Positions 27,285-36,345 are shown, numbered from the stretch's first letter. The stretch: DNA of 64,000 nucleotides from Neoroseomonas terrae (GCF_018129025.1 NZ_JAAEDI010000006.1:166602-230601); one strand, 5' to 3'. Notes: generated by a model not told the origin, from the sequence alone. Translations and numbers: made by a program.

Positions 27285-29983
27285 CAGCCGGCGATGCGCG
27301 CCATCGCCGCGTCCAGCCGCGCCATCTCGGTCTGCGCGGCGGCCAGGCGGTCGCGGTTCTCCTGGATGATCTCCTCCGGTGCGCGGGAGACGAAGACCTC
27401 GCTGCCCAGCTTCGCCTCGGCCTTCTTCGCGTCGCCCTCGATGCGCGCGCGTTCCTTGGCCAGGCGCGCGCGCTCCGCCGGCAGGTCAATGACGTCGCCC
27501 AGCGGCAGCATCACCGTCGCCTCGCCCACCACAGCCTGCACCGAGCCCTTGGGCGGGTCGCCGGCCAACTCGCGGATCTCCGTCGCGCGCCCGAGCCGCT
27601 TGATCGCATCCGACCAGCGCGCCGCGCGATCGAGCGATTCCCCCGACGCGCCCGACAACAGCAGCGGCACCGTGATGGACGGCGCGACGTTCATCTCCGA
27701 CCGCACGGTGCGGATTTCGGAAACCAGCCGCACGACCCAATCGAGTTCCACACGCGCCTCGGCCGCGCCCTGCACCGACGCCGCCTCCGGCCACGCGGTG
27801 CGGATCAGGCTGCCTTCCTCGCCGAAGCCCATCCGGTGCCAAAGCTCTTCCGTCAGGAACGGCATCACCGGATGCAGCAGCTTCAGGATGGTGCCGAGCA
27901 CATGCTGGGCCGCACCCTTCACCTCCTCCTTCTCCGCTCCGTCAGGCCCGTTCAGCACCGGCTTGGCGAATTCCAGAAACCAGTCGCATAAGGTGTTCCA
28001 GGTGAAGCGGTAGCAGGCCATCGCATAGTCATCGAAGCGGAAGGCTTCGAGCGCGGCATTGGCCTCAGCCACCGCATTGTTCGCGGCATCGAGGATCCAG
28101 CGCGACAACGGCAGCGTCGCCGCCGACGGATCGAAATCCGTTCGCGGCGCGATCCCGTTCATCTCGCAGAAGCGCGACGCGTTCCAGATCTTGGTGGCGA
28201 AGGCGCGATACCCCTCGATACGCTGCTTCGCCAACTTGATGTCGCGTCCCGGCCCGGCCAGCGCGCAGAGCGTGAAGCGCACCGCATCCGCGCCATGCGC
28301 GTCGATCAGCTCCAGCGGGTCGAGCACATTGCCCTTCGACTTCGACATCTTCTGGCCCTTCTCGTCGCGCACCAGGCCGTGGATGCAGACCGTCTTGAAG
28401 GGCGTCTCGCCCATGAAGTGGATGCCCAGCATCATCATGCGGGCGACCCAGAAGAAGATGATGTCGAAGCCCGTCACCAGCACGTCGCCGGGGTAGTACT
28501 TCGCGAGTTCCGGCGTCTTCTCCGGCCAGCCGATCGTGCTGAAGGGCCACAACCCGCTGCTAAACCAGGTGTCGAGCACGTCCTCGTCGCGCGTCAGCGC
28601 CACGTCGCGGCCGAACTTGGCCTGCGCGAGCGTGCGCGCCTCCTCCTCGGAATGCGCGACGAACACCTCGCCATCCGGTGCATACCAGGCCGGGATCTGG
28701 TGGCCCCACCAGAGCTGCCGCGACACGCACCAGGGCTGGATGTCGCGCATCCAGGCGAAGAAGGTGTTCTCCCACTGCTTGGGCGTAAACACGGTCTGCC
28801 CGGTCTCGACCGCCTTGATCGCCGGCTGCGCCAGCGTCTTCGCGTCGACATACCACTGCATCGTCAGCCGCGGCTCGATCGGCACGCCGGATCGGTCGCC
28901 ATGCGGCACGGCATGGGTGTGCGGCTCGATCTTCTCGACGAGTTCCAGTTCCTCGAGCCGCGCGACGATCGCCTTGCGCGCCGCGAAGCGATCCTGTCCG
29001 GCGAGGCCTCGGACGAAATCAAGATCCGACACGCCATCCATCGCAGCAAAGGCCGCCGCGATCTCGTCCAGCATCACGCGACCTTCCGCATCCAGCACGG
29101 AGGGCATCGGCAGGTCGTGCCGCTTGCCGAGTTCGAAATCGTTGAAGTCGTGCGCCGGCGTGATCTTCACCGCACCCGACCCCTTCTCGGGGTCCGAATA
29201 CTCATCCGCCACGACCGGAATGGCGCGGCCGACCAGCGGCAGGATCACGCGCTTGCCGACCAGCGCGCGGAACCGCTCATCCTCCGGATGCACGGCCACC
29301 GCCGTATCGCCGAGCATCGTCTCCGGCCGCGTGGTCGCCACCACCAGGAAGCGGCCCGGCTCGCCCTCGATCGGGTAGCGAAGGTGCCAAAGCGAGCCCT
29401 TCACCTCCTTGCTCTCCACCTCCAGGTCCGAGATGGCGGTCAGGAACTTAGGGTCCCAGTTCACCAGCCGCTTGTCGCGGTACAGCAGCCCCTCGCGATA
29501 CAGCCGCACGAAGACCTCGCGCACCGCGACGGACAGGCCCTCATCCATGGTGAAGCGTTCGCGCGGCCAGTCGAGCGAGGCGCCCAGCCGCCGCAACTGC
29601 CGCGTGATGGTCCCGCCCGATTCCGCCTTCCACTCCCAGATGCGCTTGACGAAGTTCTCGCGCCCCAGGCTGCGCCGGTCCGCATTGCCTTCCTGCGCCA
29701 GCAGCCGTTCCACCACCATCTGCGTCGCGATACCGGCATGGTCGGTGCCCGGCTGCCACAGCGCGTCGCGCCCCTGCATGCGCCGCCAGCGGATCAGGAC
29801 ATCCTGCAGCGTGTTGTCCAGCGCATGGCCGATATGAAGGCTGCCCGTGACATTGGGCGGCGGGATCATGATGGTGAAGGGCTTGGCCGGCGAAGCGGGG
29901 TTCGCGGAGAAGGCGCCCGCGCCTTCCCAGCCCTCATAGAGGCGCTGTTCGATGGCGGCGGGGTCGAAGGACTTGTCGAGCAT
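27284..29983 (-). CDS. valS: Valine--tRNA ligase
   Basis: An 899-residue class I synthetase. HIGH motif in NVTGSLHIGHALDNT (about residues 43-52), KMSKS in GQKMSKSKGNVLDP, editing domain in the central region, and a C-terminal coiled-coil arm (last ~65 residues, PAERARLAKERARIEGDAKK). All expected parts are present. It lies downstream of the popZ-like gene and is followed by a coupled small membrane protein. Confidence 0.97.
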   Translation of the reverse strand: MLDKSFDPAAIEQRLYEGWEGAGAFSANPASPAKPFTIMIPPPNVTGSLHIGHALDNTLQDVLIRWRRMQGRDALWQPGTDHAGIATQMVVERLLAQEGNADRRSLGRENFVKRIWEWKAESGGTITRQLRRLGASLDWPRERFTMDEGLSVAVREVFVRLYREGLLYRDKRLVNWDPKFLTAISDLEVESKEVKGSLWHLRYPIEGEPGRFLVVATTRPETMLGDTAVAVHPEDERFRALVGKRVILPLVGRAIPVVADEYSDPEKGSGAVKITPAHDFNDFELGKRHDLPMPSVLDAEGRVMLDEIAAAFAAMDGVSDLDFVRGLAGQDRFAARKAIVARLEELELVEKIEPHTHAVPHGDRSGVPIEPRLTMQWYVDAKTLAQPAIKAVETGQTVFTPKQWENTFFAWMRDIQPWCVSRQLWWGHQIPAWYAPDGEVFVAHSEEEARTLAQAKFGRDVALTRDEDVLDTWFSSGLWPFSTIGWPEKTPELAKYYPGDVLVTGFDIIFFWVARMMMLGIHFMGETPFKTVCIHGLVRDEKGQKMSKSKGNVLDPLELIDAHGADAVRFTLCALAGPGRDIKLAKQRIEGYRAFATKIWNASRFCEMNGIAPRTDFDPSAATLPLSRWILDAANNAVAEANAALEAFRFDDYAMACYRFTWNTLCDWFLEFAKPVLNGPDGAEKEEVKGAAQHVLGTILKLLHPVMPFLTEELWHRMGFGEEGSLIRTAWPEAASVQGAAEARVELDWVVRLVSEIRTVRSEMNVAPSITVPLLLSGASGESLDRAARWSDAIKRLGRATEIRELAGDPPKGSVQAVVGEATVMLPLGDVIDLPAERARLAKERARIEGDAKKAEAKLGSEVFVSRAPEEIIQENRDRLAAAQTEMARLDAAMARIAG

Positions 29984-30033
29984 GGGCGCATCCCTTCATC
30001 GCCGGCCGCCCCGCGTCAAGGGCGGCCTGCGCG

Positions 30034-30579
30034 TCAGGACAGGGCGCGGCCGACCACCCGTTCGATCTCGGCCCGGACCAGCCGCTCGACGATGGCCGGC
30101 AGATGCTGGTCCAGCCAGTCCTTCAGCAGCGGGCGAAGCTCCTCGCGTACCACATCCTCGATGCTCGGCCCGCCGCGGCTAACCTGGGCGGTGCGCTCGG
30201 TGCTGACGGCACGCAGCAACTGGCCGACCGAGGCCGCCGCCGCGGCGGCCACGGCCGGGGCCAGCAGCGCGTCGGGGGGCGGCGCAGAGGGCGCGGGCGG
30301 ATCGGCCTCAACCGGCTCGGGGTCCGGCGCCGCCGTCACGACCGGCGGCGCGGGCTGCGACGGTGGCGCCGCGGCAGGCTCCTCCGGCGCGGAAACCATC
30401 ATCTCCTCCGTCAGCAGCAATGGCTCCGGCGCCGCGGTCGACGCCGCAGCGCCTTCCTCCACGGCGGCGGTCGGCGGCGCCGCATCATCCTCGTTCAGGA
30501 TGCGGCGGATGGAGGCAAGGATGTCCTCCATCGACTGTTCGGCGGGAGGCCCGGCCGGCGGGTTGCCCTGCCCGCTCAT
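30034..30579 (-). CDS. DUF2497 / PopZ-like polar organizing protein
   Basis: A 181-residue acidic protein with the two PopZ hallmarks: an N-terminal helix SMEDILASIRRILNEDD and a C-terminal helical domain LRPLLKDWLDQHLPAIVERLVRAE. The middle is Pro/Ala/Glu-rich and disordered. In Caulobacter PopZ forms polar condensates that anchor the ParB-parS centromere; a similar role is plausible. Its ATG overlaps the tolC stop (ATGA), and the tolC-popZ-valS order is common in the class. Confidence 0.88.
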   Translation of the reverse strand: MSGQGNPPAGPPAEQSMEDILASIRRILNEDDAAPPTAAVEEGAAASTAAPEPLLLTEEMMVSAPEEPAAAPPSQPAPPVVTAAPDPEPVEADPPAPSAPPPDALLAPAVAAAAAASVGQLLRAVSTERTAQVSRGGPSIEDVVREELRPLLKDWLDQHLPAIVERLVRAEIERVVGRALS

Positions 30580-32102
30580 GGCGTCCGCCGCGCCGCGGGC
30601 GTCGGGTTGATCGGCACCAAGGGCTGCACCGAGATGACGCCCTGCGGCACCACCGCCGCCTGCGGCACCTGTTCGTTGAAATCGCCCGTGCCGACCCAGC
30701 GGTCGCGCACCGTGTTGTAGTAGGCGCGCGGGTCGTAGATCTGCACCGGCAGCGACAGATCCTGCGCGGTCAGTCGGCCGAGCGACGCGGTCAGTTCGTA
30801 GGAGGAGTTGATCAGCGTCGCCAGCGCGCGCACCAGTCGCGTGCGGGCATTGAGCAGTTCCTGCTCGGCATTCAGCACATCGAGCGTGGTGCGGCTACCG
30901 ACGATCGCCTCTCGCTGCACGCCGTCCAGCGCGATCTCCTGTGCCCGGATCTCGGCGCGGGAACTGTCGACCTGCGCGCGCGCGGTGGTCAGCGCCTCCC
31001 AGGTTCGGGTGGCATCCTGTTCGGCGACGCGGCGCGCATCCATCAGCAACTGACGCGCCTGCTGCGCCTGCTGGCGCGCCTGGCGCACGGCGGAATGCTC
31101 GGCACCGCCCTGATACAGCGGCACCGACAGGTTCGCCGTGACCTGGGCGCCGGTCTGGCGCGACCCGCGCGTCTGGTTGTTGTCGATGCGGAAGGCCTGC
31201 GCCTGAGCGCTCAGCGACGGCAGCAGCGCGCCGAACTGCAGGTCGATATTGTCCCGCGCGGCCGACTCGTTGAACGTCGCCTCGACCACCGCGGGGCTGT
31301 CGCCGGTCGCGCGGCGGATCGCTTCCTGCAAGTTCCGCACCGGCGGGCGGATGGGCGGCGGCGCGACGAGCGATGCCGGCGCCAGCCCGATGACGCGGAC
31401 GAACGTGGCACGCGACGCCTGCAGCGTGCCCTGCGACTGCTCCAGCTGGAATCGCGCCGCGGCGAGGCGAGCCTCGGCCTGCGCGACGTCGGTGCGGGTG
31501 ATCTCACCGACCCGGAAGCGCTCGTTCGTCGCCTGCAGCTGCCGCACCAGCACCTGCACGTTGTTCTCGTTGAGCCGAACCTCCTCCTGGTTCTGCACCA
31601 CCGAGACATAGGCGCGCACGCCGTCGAGCAGGACGGTCTGCTCGACGGCGAGCAGCCGTGCGCGCTGCGCATAGACCTGGTTCTCCGCCCGCCGCGTCCC
31701 GGCCGTGGTGCGGCCGCCGCGGTATAGCGGCTGGGTCACCGTGGCCGTCACGTTCGCCGTCGTGCGCGGCTGGTCCGAGAACACCGAGAACGGCGTGCCC
31801 GCGCTGTCGAGGTTGATGATGTTGCCCTGCGCGTCGCGCGCGACGGCCACCGTCGATTGTGACCGGGTGCTGGTGTCGGCATAGCCGCCGGCCGCGCCGA
31901 TGATGACGGTGGGCCGCCAGCCGGACAGCGCCTGGGGCACGTTCTCGTCCACCGCGCGGGCCTGGGCGCGGGCGGCGAGCAATCCCGGGTTGTTCGCGTA
32001 GGCGGCGGCCAGCGCCTCCTGCAGCGACTGGGACCACGAAGCGGCAGCCGGCAGCACGGTCAGCGCGGCGGAAAGAAGCATGGTCCGTCGCAGGCTGGTC
32101 AT
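30576..32102 (-). CDS. tolC: TolC family outer-membrane channel
   Basis: A 508-residue protein with a signal peptide (MTSLRRTMLLSAALTVLPAAASWS) and two repeats of the TolC coiled-coil fold (LQEALAAAYANNPGLLAARAQ; NLSVPLYQGGAEHSAVRQAR; VRAYVSVVQNQEEVRL). It forms the trimeric outer-membrane duct for RND/ABC efflux or type I secretion. ATG 32102 has GAGG five bases upstream; longer in-frame starts would lose the signal peptide. It heads the tolC-popZ-valS run. Confidence 0.94.
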   Translation of the reverse strand: MTSLRRTMLLSAALTVLPAAASWSQSLQEALAAAYANNPGLLAARAQARAVDENVPQALSGWRPTVIIGAAGGYADTSTRSQSTVAVARDAQGNIINLDSAGTPFSVFSDQPRTTANVTATVTQPLYRGGRTTAGTRRAENQVYAQRARLLAVEQTVLLDGVRAYVSVVQNQEEVRLNENNVQVLVRQLQATNERFRVGEITRTDVAQAEARLAAARFQLEQSQGTLQASRATFVRVIGLAPASLVAPPPIRPPVRNLQEAIRRATGDSPAVVEATFNESAARDNIDLQFGALLPSLSAQAQAFRIDNNQTRGSRQTGAQVTANLSVPLYQGGAEHSAVRQARQQAQQARQLLMDARRVAEQDATRTWEALTTARAQVDSSRAEIRAQEIALDGVQREAIVGSRTTLDVLNAEQELLNARTRLVRALATLINSSYELTASLGRLTAQDLSLPVQIYDPRAYYNTVRDRWVGTGDFNEQVPQAAVVPQGVISVQPLVPINPTPAARRTP

Positions 32103-32249
32103 CACGTCCTCAATCCCCCAACTGGATGGCGCGCGGCAACGCACGGGATCCGCTGCCGAGCCCGACGCTAAACGTAGGGAAGCTAACGCACCGCAACAGG
32201 GCTGCGCCACCCCGACGGAGAAAATCCGGCGGGGTCCGTGGCCACGGTG

Positions 32250-32906
32250 TCAGAACGCGAAGGCCGGTGCCACGCCGAAGCCCGGCACTGCCGCGGCATG
32301 GGCATCGAAGTCGATCGTGGTCGTCATGCTGCCGCCGACGCGCCGCATCAGCCAGGCGCGCCCCGGCGGCCCGCCCGCGAGGCCGATGGCGACGAGCCGC
32401 CCGCCCTCGATGAGCTGGTCCTGTACCGCCTCCGGTACCGCATGGACGCCGCCCTCGATCATGATGACGTCATAGGGGGCGCCGGCCGGATGGCCGCCCT
32501 CCGGCGCGGCCTGGATCAGCGTCACCTGGCCGGCGGGCATGGTCGCCGCCAGGGCGACGCGCGCGATCGCCAGCAGCGCCGGATCGGATTCGACGGCCGT
32601 CACCGTCGCACCCATCGTCGCCATCAGCGCCGCGCCACAACCGGTGCCCGCGCCGAGCACCAGCGCGCGTTCCCCGCGCCGCAGCGCCGCGAGCTGCACC
32701 AGCCGCGCGAGGACGAGCGGCTTCAGCATGGCCCGCCCGCCGGGCAGCGGCACATCGGCATCGGCATAGGCCCGCATGGCGGCGGCGGCGGGCACGAAGC
32801 GTTCCCGCGGCAGGTCCCGCATGGCCGAGACGATGCGCGGGTCGTCCACCTGGTTCGGCCGGAGCTGACCATCGACCATGAACCGGCGCGCCTCGGCGAA
32901 ATCCAT
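32250..32906 (-). CDS. Protein-L-isoaspartate O-methyltransferase family
   Basis: A 218-residue SAM-dependent methyltransferase fold protein. N-terminal FMVDGQLRPNQVDDPRIVSAM and RERFVP, then motif I VLGAGTGCGAALMA and acidic VTAVESDP, are the pcm-like pattern found next to tolC across alphaproteobacteria. Motif I departs from the classical EIGTGSGY, so repair of isoaspartyl residues is likely but not certain. ATG 32906 has AAGGG about 10 bases upstream. Confidence 0.87.
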   Translation of the reverse strand: MDFAEARRFMVDGQLRPNQVDDPRIVSAMRDLPRERFVPAAAAMRAYADADVPLPGGRAMLKPLVLARLVQLAALRRGERALVLGAGTGCGAALMATMGATVTAVESDPALLAIARVALAATMPAGQVTLIQAAPEGGHPAGAPYDVIMIEGGVHAVPEAVQDQLIEGGRLVAIGLAGGPPGRAWLMRRVGGSMTTTIDFDAHAAAVPGFGVAPAFAF

Positions 32907-33177
32907 CTGTGAAGGCCCTTCGAAAACGAGCCCGGGTTATAGGTCTGCCCGCCCGGCCGCGCCAAGCGCACAGACGCCCGCCCGTCCCCCGACCGGCGGC
33001 GTGTAACGAAAAGAGCGCATAAGGCTTCTGTCAGCCGGTTGCACCGGGGCCGCGCCGCCAGTAAGAAGCGCGCCACGTGAACGGGGGGGCATCCCCCGGG
33101 CACTGCCAAACGCGAGGGACGGCGACCGCCAAGCCCTGCCAAGGCTGCTCTATTCAATCTGGTGATCTCAGCGCGTT
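32907..33177. other. Intergenic region before the tRNA genes
   Basis: The longest gene-free stretch in the window (271 bases). It must carry the divergent promoters of the pcm-like gene and tRNA-Cys. A GC-rich inverted repeat (GGGGGGG CAT CCCCC near 33080-33097) is visible but has no T tract. Nothing else is recognised. Confidence 0.5.
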
Positions 33178-33251
33178 GGTCCGGTGGCCGAGTGGTCAGG
33201 CAAGGGTCTGCAAAACCCTCTACAGCGGTTCGATTCCGCTCCGGACCTCCA
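33178..33251 (+). tRNA. tRNA-Cys (GCA)
   Basis: A 74-nt cloverleaf: acceptor GGTCCGG pairs with CCGGACC, discriminator T, encoded CCA (33249-33251). Anticodon GCA is at 33210-33212 and the T-loop GGTTCGATTCC is intact. D-loop AGTGGTCAGG fits tRNA-Cys. Confidence 0.96.
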
Positions 33252-33310
33252 CCGCGCAGGAAGGGTTTACACTGCTGCCGCGCAGGACTATACGCGGCGC
33301 CCGGCTCCGT

Positions 33311-33386
33311 TCCCCGATAGCTCAGTTGGTAGAGCGCGGGACTGTTAATCCCTAGGTCGTAGGTTCGAGTCCTACTCGGGGAGCCA
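33311..33386 (+). tRNA. tRNA-Asn (GTT)
   Basis: A 76-nt cloverleaf: acceptor TCCCCGA pairs with TCGGGGA, discriminator G, encoded CCA (33384-33386). Anticodon GTT is at 33344-33346; T-loop GGTTCGAGTCC is intact. It lies directly before the prophage integrase and is probably the integration target. Confidence 0.97.
33346..33386. other. Probable attL core in the 3' half of tRNA-Asn
   Basis: P4-type integrases usually recombine within the 3' half of a tRNA, leaving the gene intact at the integrase side. Here the integrase starts 163 bases beyond the tRNA end and phage genes continue without break. The second copy (attR) must lie beyond base 64,000, so the core limits cannot be read; the span given is the tRNA from its anticodon on. 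Confidence 0.5.
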
Positions 33387-33423
33387 AGCGCCCTTCCAAG
33401 CGCATCTGTAGCCTTCCATTTTG

Positions 33424-33455
33424 AACCGCAGAGGCCCGGCCTTCTGCGGTTTTTT
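33424..33455 (+). terminator. Rho-independent terminator after tRNA-Asn
   Basis: AACCGCAGA (33424-33432) pairs with TCTGCGGTT (33443-33451) around a GC-rich loop, followed by a run of T to 33455. It lies 38 bases after tRNA-Asn and 95 bases before the integrase start, so it should insulate integrase from tRNA transcription. Confidence 0.85.
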
Positions 33456-33549
33456 CTTCCCCTCCCTTCCCGTCCGTTCCACCCTCAGTAAATGGGAACA
33501 GCGGGTATGGAGCGGGTATCCCCAGCGGCCGATACCCACCGGAGGATCG

Positions 33550-34776
33550 ATGCCGCTCACAGACGTGAAGGTGCGCCAGGCGAAGCCGCGCGAATCCGGA
33601 TACCGGATCCCCGACGCCGGCGGCCTGCACCTTTTCGTCACGCCAAGCGGAAGCAAACTATGGCGTGTCCGGTACAAGATCGATGGGAAGGAGAAGCTGC
33701 TGTCGCTTGGCAGCTACCCGGAGATCTCGCTCGCTGCCGCGCGTGAGGCGCGCGACCAGGCGAAGGCCGCAAAGCGGCGCGGCGTCGATCCCTCAGCGCT
33801 AAAGCGCGCTGGCGCCCTGCAGCCAGGGCAGGCCCCGCCGGCAACATTCGAGGTCGTCGCCCGCGAATGGCACGCGGTGAAGGCGCCCAGTTGGAAGCCG
33901 CACCATGCGGCGGACGTGCTGGCCAGCCTCGAGCGCGAGATATTCCCGACGATCGGCGCCCTGCCCCTTCCCGAGATCACGACGCCCATGGTGCTCGAGG
34001 CGCTGCGGCGGGTGGAGAAGCGCGGGGCGGTCGACCTGGCGCACCGGCTGCGGCAGCGGATTTCCCACGCCTTCCAGTTCCACATCGCGTCGACCGGCAA
34101 CGGCCGTGACCCTGCGGCCCATCTCAGCCGAGCCATGACGCCGATCGACAAGAGCGGCCGCCGGCCGGCGGTGACGACGATCGCCCGGGCGCGGGAGGTG
34201 CTGCAGGCCTGCGAGCAGCTGCCGGCATTCCCGGTCACTCGGCTGGCCCTACGGCTGCTTGCGCTGACGCTGGTGCGGCCCGGCGAGGTGCGTGGAGCCG
34301 TACTCGACGAATTCGAGGATCTCGACGGCCAGGAGCCCACCTGGCGCATCCCACCGGAGCGGATGAAAAGCCAGTTCGAACACGTCGTGCCGCTGTCGAC
34401 GCACGCCGTCGACGTGGTGAAGGAAGCAACGCGACTGGCGGGCCGAGGGCCCCTTCTCTTCCCCAGCACGCGCCAGGCCCGCCGGCCGCTCAGCGAGAAC
34501 GCGATCGGGTACCTGATGAATCGCGCTGGCTTCCGCGGCGAGCATGTCGCGCATGGCTGGCGCGCCACTGGGTCGACCGTCCTGAATGAACGATACCCCG
34601 CCGATCGCCAGGCCATCGACCTCATGCTGGCGCACGGCCCGAAGGATCCGGTCGAGGGCGCCTACAACCGCGCCCTGCACCGCACGCGCCGGCGCGAGCT
34701 GGCGCAGATCTGGGCCGACATGCTGCTGGAGGGGATGCCGAATGCGGAGCAGATTGCGACCGCTGCTCGGCGCTGA
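33550..34776 (+). CDS. int: Tyrosine-type site-specific integrase (P4/DUF4102 type)
   Basis: A 408-residue recombinase. N-terminal DUF4102 domain (residues about 1-85, LTDVKVRQAKP, GGLHLFVTPSGSKLWRVRY, LGSYPEISLAAAR) binds arm sites. A core-binding SAM-like domain covers about 98-195. The catalytic domain has R243 (LVRPGEVR), H335-R338 (HGWRATGSTVLNE), H362 and Tyr372 (GAYNRALH). GGAGG sits four bases before ATG 33550; the frame is open upstream but that part crosses the terminator. It points away from the tRNA. Confidence 0.95.
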   Translation: MPLTDVKVRQAKPRESGYRIPDAGGLHLFVTPSGSKLWRVRYKIDGKEKLLSLGSYPEISLAAAREARDQAKAAKRRGVDPSALKRAGALQPGQAPPATFEVVAREWHAVKAPSWKPHHAADVLASLEREIFPTIGALPLPEITTPMVLEALRRVEKRGAVDLAHRLRQRISHAFQFHIASTGNGRDPAAHLSRAMTPIDKSGRRPAVTTIARAREVLQACEQLPAFPVTRLALRLLALTLVRPGEVRGAVLDEFEDLDGQEPTWRIPPERMKSQFEHVVPLSTHAVDVVKEATRLAGRGPLLFPSTRQARRPLSENAIGYLMNRAGFRGEHVAHGWRATGSTVLNERYPADRQAIDLMLAHGPKDPVEGAYNRALHRTRRRELAQIWADMLLEGMPNAEQIATAARR

Positions 34777-34787
34777 CGGCCTCGCGT

Positions 34788-34802
34788 GTTCTCATCCCGT
34801 TC
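34788..34802 (+). promoter_or_regulatory. LexA-type SOS box
   Basis: GTTCTCATCCCGTTC is an exact match to GTTC-N7-GTTC, the direct-repeat LexA box of alphaproteobacteria. It begins 12 bases after the integrase stop and ends 21 bases before the ATG at 34824, just upstream of the SOS-response-associated peptidase gene, where damage control makes biological sense. Confidence 0.75.
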
Positions 34803-34823
34803 ACGGTCGGCTAGCCTCGGGCC

Positions 34824-35183
34824 ATGCCGCCGCGCCCCTCCAAGTCGGCCTGGTTCCCGGCAGCCGAATTGCACCCTGACGGTGTGCAGCTTGGCCGGTC
34901 GGTGCCCGACGACCTCCACTATCTCTGCTTCTTCTGCTCCCATGCCCCGGGCGCCTGCCGCGCGACGTATGAGGTCGGGATCCCCGCGGCGATCGAGCGC
35001 TTCGGCCCGTTGATCCGCACCCTCGAGCTACGGCGTCGCCTGCGCTGTCGCTGCGGCAACCGAAACGTCGCATTGCAGCTGCACGTCGACACAGGGCCCA
35101 AGGAACGAAGGGCGGCGCGTGGACCTCTGCCGGCGGTGACGGCACCCTGGCCGGAGGAGCTCGAGGACGTCTGGGAGGACTAC
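34824..35183 (+). other. In-frame upstream extension of the SRAP gene (Cys-rich domain)
   Basis: Starting at ATG 34824, 120 codons run without a stop into the SRAP start. The segment looks like a small domain of its own: [33 protein letters not shown], then [17 protein letters not shown], with six cysteines that could bind zinc. If translated it would yield a 338-residue fusion whose SRAP cysteine is internal. No clear ribosome site precedes ATG 34824. It could be a separate gene that lost its stop, a real fusion, or untranslated leader. Confidence 0.45.
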
Positions 35184-35840
35184 ATGTGCACGAACTACGC
35201 GGTCCACACCAACCAGGCGGCGATCCGCCTCCTCGCGAAGCCCTGGCGAGATCTGACTGGGAACATGGCACCGATGCCGGCGGTCTTCCCCGACTATGCC
35301 GCGCCAATCGTGCGGAACACGACGGAGGGGCGCGAGCTCGCAATGGCGCGCTGGGGCATGCCGTCGCCGGCGTTCGTCCTGCACGGCCGAAAGGTGGATT
35401 CGGGGGTGGTGAATGTGCGCAACACTAACTCGGCGCACTGGCGGCGCTGGCTGGGGCCGGCGAACCGCTGCCTCGTGCCGTTCACCAGCTTCGCAGAACC
35501 GGAGCCGCAGCCGGACGGCCGCAAGCCGCCGGCGTGGTTCGCGCTGGGCGCCGATCGGCCGCTCGCGTTCTTCGCGGGGATCTGGCTGCCGCAGTGGACG
35601 TCTGTGCGAAAGCTGAAGGAGGGGGAGGTCACCACCGACCTCTTCGCCTTCCTGACATGCGAGCCGAACCGGGAGGTCGGCGCCATCCATCCGAAGGCGA
35701 TGCCCGTGATCCTGACGGAGGAGGATGAGCGCGAGATGTGGATGACCGCGCCCTGGGACCTCGCGAAGGCCCTACAGCGGCCGCTGCCGGATGATTCGCT
35801 GATCATCGTGGCCCGCGGCGAGAAGCGCGACCCGGCATGA
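35184..35840 (+). CDS. SOS response-associated peptidase (SRAP, YedK/HMCES family)
   Basis: A 218-residue protein of the family that covalently caps abasic sites in single-stranded DNA through a thiazolidine formed by Cys2. ATG 35184 gives MCTNYAVH, placing Cys at position 2, which the chemistry needs once Met is removed. N77 (VVNVRNTN), E105 (FTSFAEP) and H169 ([12 protein letters not shown]) match the other active-site residues. GGGAGG lies six bases upstream, a strong ribosome site. The frame is open upstream to 34824. Downstream ORF 35837 overlaps by ATGA. A LexA box sits upstream of the cluster. Confidence 0.9.
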   Translation: MCTNYAVHTNQAAIRLLAKPWRDLTGNMAPMPAVFPDYAAPIVRNTTEGRELAMARWGMPSPAFVLHGRKVDSGVVNVRNTNSAHWRRWLGPANRCLVPFTSFAEPEPQPDGRKPPAWFALGADRPLAFFAGIWLPQWTSVRKLKEGEVTTDLFAFLTCEPNREVGAIHPKAMPVILTEEDEREMWMTAPWDLAKALQRPLPDDSLIIVARGEKRDPA

Positions 35841-36121
35841 CCGACGCACTGCCGCTCCCCCACCGCCTCGACGGCCGCCGCCCCGACCCCGAGAAGCTCG
35901 TCACCGCGACCGGCCCCCTCGGCGGGCCGAGCTATGAGCATCGCGGCGCCCAGATCGACTGCAATCCAGGCGGACACGTCTGCCGACTGAAGATGGAGGG
36001 CCACCCGCTCGACGGGTCGAGCTTCGGCGTGCCGGGCACCATCGTCTACCTGGTCGACCTGTGGCTCGACCAACAGCGACTGCCGCCCTGGATCAAGGTG
36101 GTACCGCCGAGGAAGCCCTAG
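35837..36121 (+). CDS. Small hypothetical protein, coupled to SRAP
   Basis: A 94-residue protein whose ATG overlaps the SRAP TGA (ATGA), so the two are probably co-translated and share SOS control. It contains two cysteines ([13 protein letters not shown]) and an aromatic C-terminal part ([20 protein letters not shown]). No family recognised. Its end overlaps the convergent 36118-36345 gene by four bases. Confidence 0.6.
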   Translation: MTDALPLPHRLDGRRPDPEKLVTATGPLGGPSYEHRGAQIDCNPGGHVCRLKMEGHPLDGSSFGVPGTIVYLVDLWLDQQRLPPWIKVVPPRKP

Positions 36122-36345
36122 GGCACCTTCACCGTCACCATCTTCCCGACGAGGTCCCCAGCCTCTCCGGGCTGGTGGGCGATGTGGCACCAGAACTCGT
36201 GGGTGTCGCCCTGGCGCATGACCTGGCGGCAGAAGCCGCCTTCGCCGAACTCAGCCCGCGCCAATGCTTCGGCCTTCCTGCGAGCGAGCGCCTCGAGCGC
36301 CGGATCCTCTGGGGGCAACTTCATCCTGCGTCTGAACTTCGGCAT
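36118..36345 (-). CDS. Small hypothetical protein
   Basis: A 75-residue protein starting MPKFRRRMKLPPEDP, with an Ala/Arg/Glu-rich helix (LEALARRKAEALARAEFG) and a C-terminal HEFWCHIAHQPGEAGD. GGAGG lies six bases before ATG 36345, a strong start; the frame extends upstream but without a ribosome site. Convergent with the previous gene and divergent from the 53-residue gene. Function unknown. Confidence 0.65.
   Translation of the reverse strand: MPKFRRRMKLPPEDPALEALARRKAEALARAEFGEGGFCRQVMRQGDTHEFWCHIAHQPGEAGDLVGKMVTVKVP

Noticed and set aside
33080..33097. G-run/C-run inverted repeat before tRNA-Cys as a terminator of the upstream gene.
   Set aside because: The upstream gene points the other way and there is no T tract.
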